A stretch of 35,086 nucleotides of DNA from an uncultured Collinsella sp. (GTDB lineage Bacteria; Actinomycetota; Coriobacteriia; Coriobacteriales; Coriobacteriaceae), in the NCBI GenBank assembly GCA_937989875.1, contig CALKBO010000012.1:1-35086 (forward strand), read 5' to 3'. Below, piece by piece: positions 33,525 to 35,086 of this stretch. The position numbers were made by a program, and so were the translations under genes. Position 1 is the stretch's first letter. Each line of letters starts with the position of its first letter. The notes beneath the pieces are model-generated. The model saw only the letters and a list, made by a program, of their open reading frames with translations. It was not told the DNA's origin and searched no databases.

Positions 33525-34385
33525 ATGGACAGCAGGGATATCGAGAAATGGCGTGTCGAACTTGACAGCTACGCCCATGTGGAAGACGGCGTTGAGTATT
33601 GGCTCGCACGCGATTTAATGGAACCCATGGGGTACACTCGATGGGAGAACTTCGCCGAAGTTGTTAAGAGGGCAAAAGTCTCGTGCGAAACAAACAAAAC
33701 TCCAGTTGATTCCCATTTTCGTGACACCACGAAAATGGTAACTGCCGGTGTCGCCGCTCGCGCGGTTAAAGACTACAAACTTACGCGCTATGCATGCTAT
33801 TTAATCGCACAGAACGGAGATTCAAACAAGCCAGAGATCGCGCTCGCCCAGGCATACTTTGCCGTGCAGACGCGCCGCCAAGAGCTCATAGAGCAGCGCT
33901 TCGCAGAGATTCAGCGCTTGCAGGCGCGCCACTCGCTATCCGATTCAGAGAAACAGCTCTCGGGTATTGCGTTCAAACGCGGCGTGGACTCCAAAGGATT
34001 CGCAATCATCAAGTCGAAGGGCGATGAGGCGTTATTCGGCGGCAGAAGCACGGCGGAAATGAAGCAGCAGCTCGGCGTACCCAAGAGCGCGGCATTGGCG
34101 GACAGGTTAGCCGATGTCCTCATCAAAGCAAAGGACCTCACGAACTCGATGACGGCCTTCAACGCCGAGGAACACGACTTGTACGGTCTGGACCAGATCA
34201 AACAAGAACACGTCGAGAACAACACGAGCGTGCGTGGCAGCCTCATCGACCGCGGAATTGTTCCCGAGAACCTACCGCCTGCCGAGGATACAAAAAAGCT
34301 CGAGCGTCGCGTGAAGGCAGACGAGAAGAAACTCAAGGAGGGTACTGACGGTTTCACCGATCCCCAGGGTAGACTCAATCTGTGA
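33525..34385 (+). CDS. dinD: DinD-like DNA-damage-inducible protein
   Basis: ATG at 33525 has GAGGAGGAG upstream. The 286 residues fit the DinD family in length and pattern: VEYWLARDLMEPMGYTRWENF at the start (BRO-N-like fold), DYKLTRYACYLIAQNGD, ALAQAYFAVQTRRQELIEQR, then FKRGVDSKGFAIIKSKGDEALFGG. In E. coli DinD hinders RecA filament activity and is under LexA control. I see no GAAC-N4-GTTC LexA box upstream here. It sits next to a tRNA-Lys locus with a duplicated tail, a common place for acquired DNA. Single gene, no evident partners. Confidence 0.85.
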   Translation: MDSRDIEKWRVELDSYAHVEDGVEYWLARDLMEPMGYTRWENFAEVVKRAKVSCETNKTPVDSHFRDTTKMVTAGVAARAVKDYKLTRYACYLIAQNGDSNKPEIALAQAYFAVQTRRQELIEQRFAEIQRLQARHSLSDSEKQLSGIAFKRGVDSKGFAIIKSKGDEALFGGRSTAEMKQQLGVPKSAALADRLADVLIKAKDLTNSMTAFNAEEHDLYGLDQIKQEHVENNTSVRGSLIDRGIVPENLPPAEDTKKLERRVKADEKKLKEGTDGFTDPQGRLNL

Positions 34386-34402
34386 AAGCGGCCGCGCCCT
34401 TT

Positions 34403-34489
34403 CGGGTTCGACCCCATGCGAGGTTAACAAAAAAGCGACCAGCCTAAGCCAGTCGCTTTAACATGCTTTGGGTGGGCCGTCAGGGGGTC
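34403..34489. repeat. Duplicated tRNA-Lys tail plus terminator, orphan copy
   Basis: These 87 bases match 34580-34667 with two substitutions and one missing A. The block contains the last 17 bases of tRNA-Lys (34473-34489, acceptor arm and part of the T arm) and the downstream terminator, but not the rest of a tRNA. The identity stops inside the T loop, as at an attachment-site or recombination junction. Confidence 0.85.
34429..34459 (-). terminator. Intrinsic terminator in the orphan tRNA-Lys tail
   Basis: On the minus strand AAAGCGAC pairs with GTCGCTTT and runs into six T in total. It no longer follows a complete tRNA. Confidence 0.75.
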
Positions 34490-34579
34490 AGCCTGCTGTG
34501 CAGGCGGTCACTGCGGCGCTTCGCGCCTTGCGCGCTGCGCTGGCAAATGCTTACGCATTTCCTCAGCTCCGCACCCCGA
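34490..34579. other. Hairpin-rich 90-bp spacer between the two tRNA-Lys tails
   Basis: Three small perfect hairpins lie in a row: GCCTG-ctgtg-CAGGC (34491-34505), GGCGC-ttc-GCGCC (34515-34527) and AAATGC-ttac-GCATTT (34545-34560). It codes for nothing visible and has the look of a REP-like or other small repeated element. Confidence 0.4.
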
Positions 34580-34667
34580 CGGGTTCGACCCCATGTGAGG
34601 TTAACAAAAAAAGCGACCAGTCTAAGCCAGTCGCTTTAACATGCTTTGGGTGGGCCGTCAGGGGGTC
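34580..34667. repeat. Intact copy of the tRNA-Lys tail plus terminator block
   Basis: This is the partner of 34403-34489, here joined to the complete tRNA-Lys at 34651-34723. Confidence 0.85.
34606..34637 (-). terminator. Intrinsic terminator of the tRNA cluster
   Basis: On the minus strand AAAGCGAC and GTCGCTTT form an 8-bp stem followed by a T-run (seven T including the stem end). It lies 14 bases after the first tRNA-Lys. Confidence 0.85.
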
Positions 34668-34723
34668 GAACCCTGGACCTTGGGATTAAGAGTCCCCTGC
34701 TCTACCAACTGAGCTAACGACCC
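34651..34723 (-). tRNA. tRNA-Lys (anticodon CTT), no encoded CCA
   Basis: The cloverleaf reads GGGTCGT/ACGGCCC in the acceptor, an anticodon loop CTCTTAA with CTT, and a T loop TTCGACC. The discriminator A is followed by CCC rather than CCA. The T loop differs by one base from the second copy. Confidence 0.95.
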
Positions 34724-34727
34724 AAAG

Positions 34728-34753
34728 CTAAAGTCCGTTGTGGTGGACTTTAG
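34728..34753. other. Hairpin between the two tRNA-Lys genes
   Basis: CTAAAGTCC and GGACTTTAG form a perfect 9-bp stem with an 8-base loop. It probably helps processing of the joint tRNA transcript. Confidence 0.5.
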
Positions 34754-34769
34754 AGGAGATATCGTGTGG

Positions 34770-34842
34770 TGGGCCGTCAGGGGTTCGAACCCTGGACCTT
34801 GGGATTAAGAGTCCCCTGCTCTACCAACTGAGCTAACGACCC
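34770..34842 (-). tRNA. tRNA-Lys (anticodon CTT), CCA encoded
   Basis: The body is almost identical to the first copy (T loop TTCGAAC). Here the discriminator A is followed by an encoded CCA (34769-34767). Confidence 0.96.
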
Positions 34843-34867
34843 GATATCAACACGAAGCAAGAACTGG

Positions 34868-34942
34868 GGTGGGTAAAGGGACTCGAACCCTCGACCTACG
34901 GGACCACAACCCGTCGCTCTAGCCAACTGAGCTACACCCACC
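34868..34942 (-). tRNA. tRNA-His (anticodon GTG)
   Basis: The gene starts GGTGGGTGTAGCTC, including the extra 5' G typical of tRNA-His paired with C73. The anticodon loop is TTGTGGT with GTG, and the T arm is GAGGGTTCGAGTCCC. CCA is encoded just beyond (34867-34865). It is the first tRNA of the minus-strand cluster. Confidence 0.96.
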
Positions 34943-34968
34943 GTGTCCTATGCGCTTCGCGCTCGACT

Positions 34969-34997
34969 ATTATTGCAAGGAACGCCACGTGATGCAA
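34969..34997 (-). promoter_or_regulatory. Likely promoter of the tRNA cluster
   Basis: On the minus strand TTGCAT (34997-34992) and AATAAT (34974-34969) are 17 bases apart, ending 26 bases before the tRNA-His start. Confidence 0.6.
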
Positions 34998-35070
34998 CCC
35001 CCAATTTTCAAGAATTTTGAAAAGAGTTTTTCCTTGATTGTCATTTTCATTGCAACAGCCTCAGGACTCA

Positions 35071-35086
35071 GCGCAACGCGTTGCGC
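35071..35086. repeat. Perfect 16-bp palindrome at the window end
   Basis: GCGCAACGCGTTGCGC reads the same on both strands and runs exactly to the last base. It could be part of a longer inverted repeat cut by the window. Confidence 0.6.

Noticed and set aside
34468..34689. 73-codon plus-strand frame
   Set aside because: It runs over the repeat, terminator and tRNA-Lys in antisense.

Overview
The window looks like a chromosomal piece of a gut Coriobacteriia, most likely Collinsella or a close relative. The grounds are the high-GC coding sequence, secreted proteins built from Trp/Tyr-rich wall-binding repeats, an LPxTG-type surface protein, a sufCBDSU operon beside an IscR-like Rrf2 regulator, and a NifU-like plus GGGtGRT gene pair. 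The genus is inferred from gene content; no search was possible. Position 1 falls inside a repeat-rich gene and the last 16 bases are a perfect palindrome, so the window may be a whole contig with repeat-limited ends.

Layout. (1) 1-6310, minus strand: four secreted proteins with the same type of wall-binding repeats. One is cut by the window edge. The others are a GH25 lysozyme, an NlpC/P60-type hydrolase and a repeat protein ending in a Cys/His motif. (2) 6311-8692: an accessory patch with an Abi_2-family gene, a small membrane protein, and a broken 192-bp copy of the tail of the next glycosyltransferase gene. (3) 8693-15603, minus strand: five tightly packed GT2 glycosyltransferase genes for a surface polysaccharide. 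A membrane acyltransferase is divergent from them, followed by a GlfT-like glycosyltransferase (15716-18036, plus). (4) 18061-21812, minus: an AAA-ATPase-like protein with damaged motifs, and an LPxTG-anchored protein with a lysozyme-like head. (5) 21941-23074, minus: an Rrf2 regulator followed directly by an MntA/HepT (MNT/HEPN) toxin-antitoxin pair. (6) 23299-28544, plus: sufC-sufB-sufD-sufS-sufU. (7) 28610-29419, minus: a Y1/RAYT-like transposase relative. (8) 29823-31580, plus: a NifU-like scaffold protein and a GGGtGRT protein, closed by a strong terminator. (9) 31837-34385, plus: an FAD-dependent oxidoreductase and a DinD-like protein. (10) 34403-34942: tRNA-Lys(CTT) twice and tRNA-His(GTG), minus strand, with a duplicated tRNA-Lys tail plus terminator.

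How the parts fit. Regions 1, 3 and 4 build, decorate or cut the cell envelope. Regions 5, 6 and 8 concern Fe-S cluster assembly: an Fe-S-sensing type regulator is divergent from suf, and an identical 17-bp motif occurs upstream of sufC and just after sufU. The least understood parts are the NifU-like/GGGtGRT pair, the coupling of a toxin-antitoxin pair to the Rrf2 gene, and the duplicated glycosyltransferase tail next to the Abi gene.
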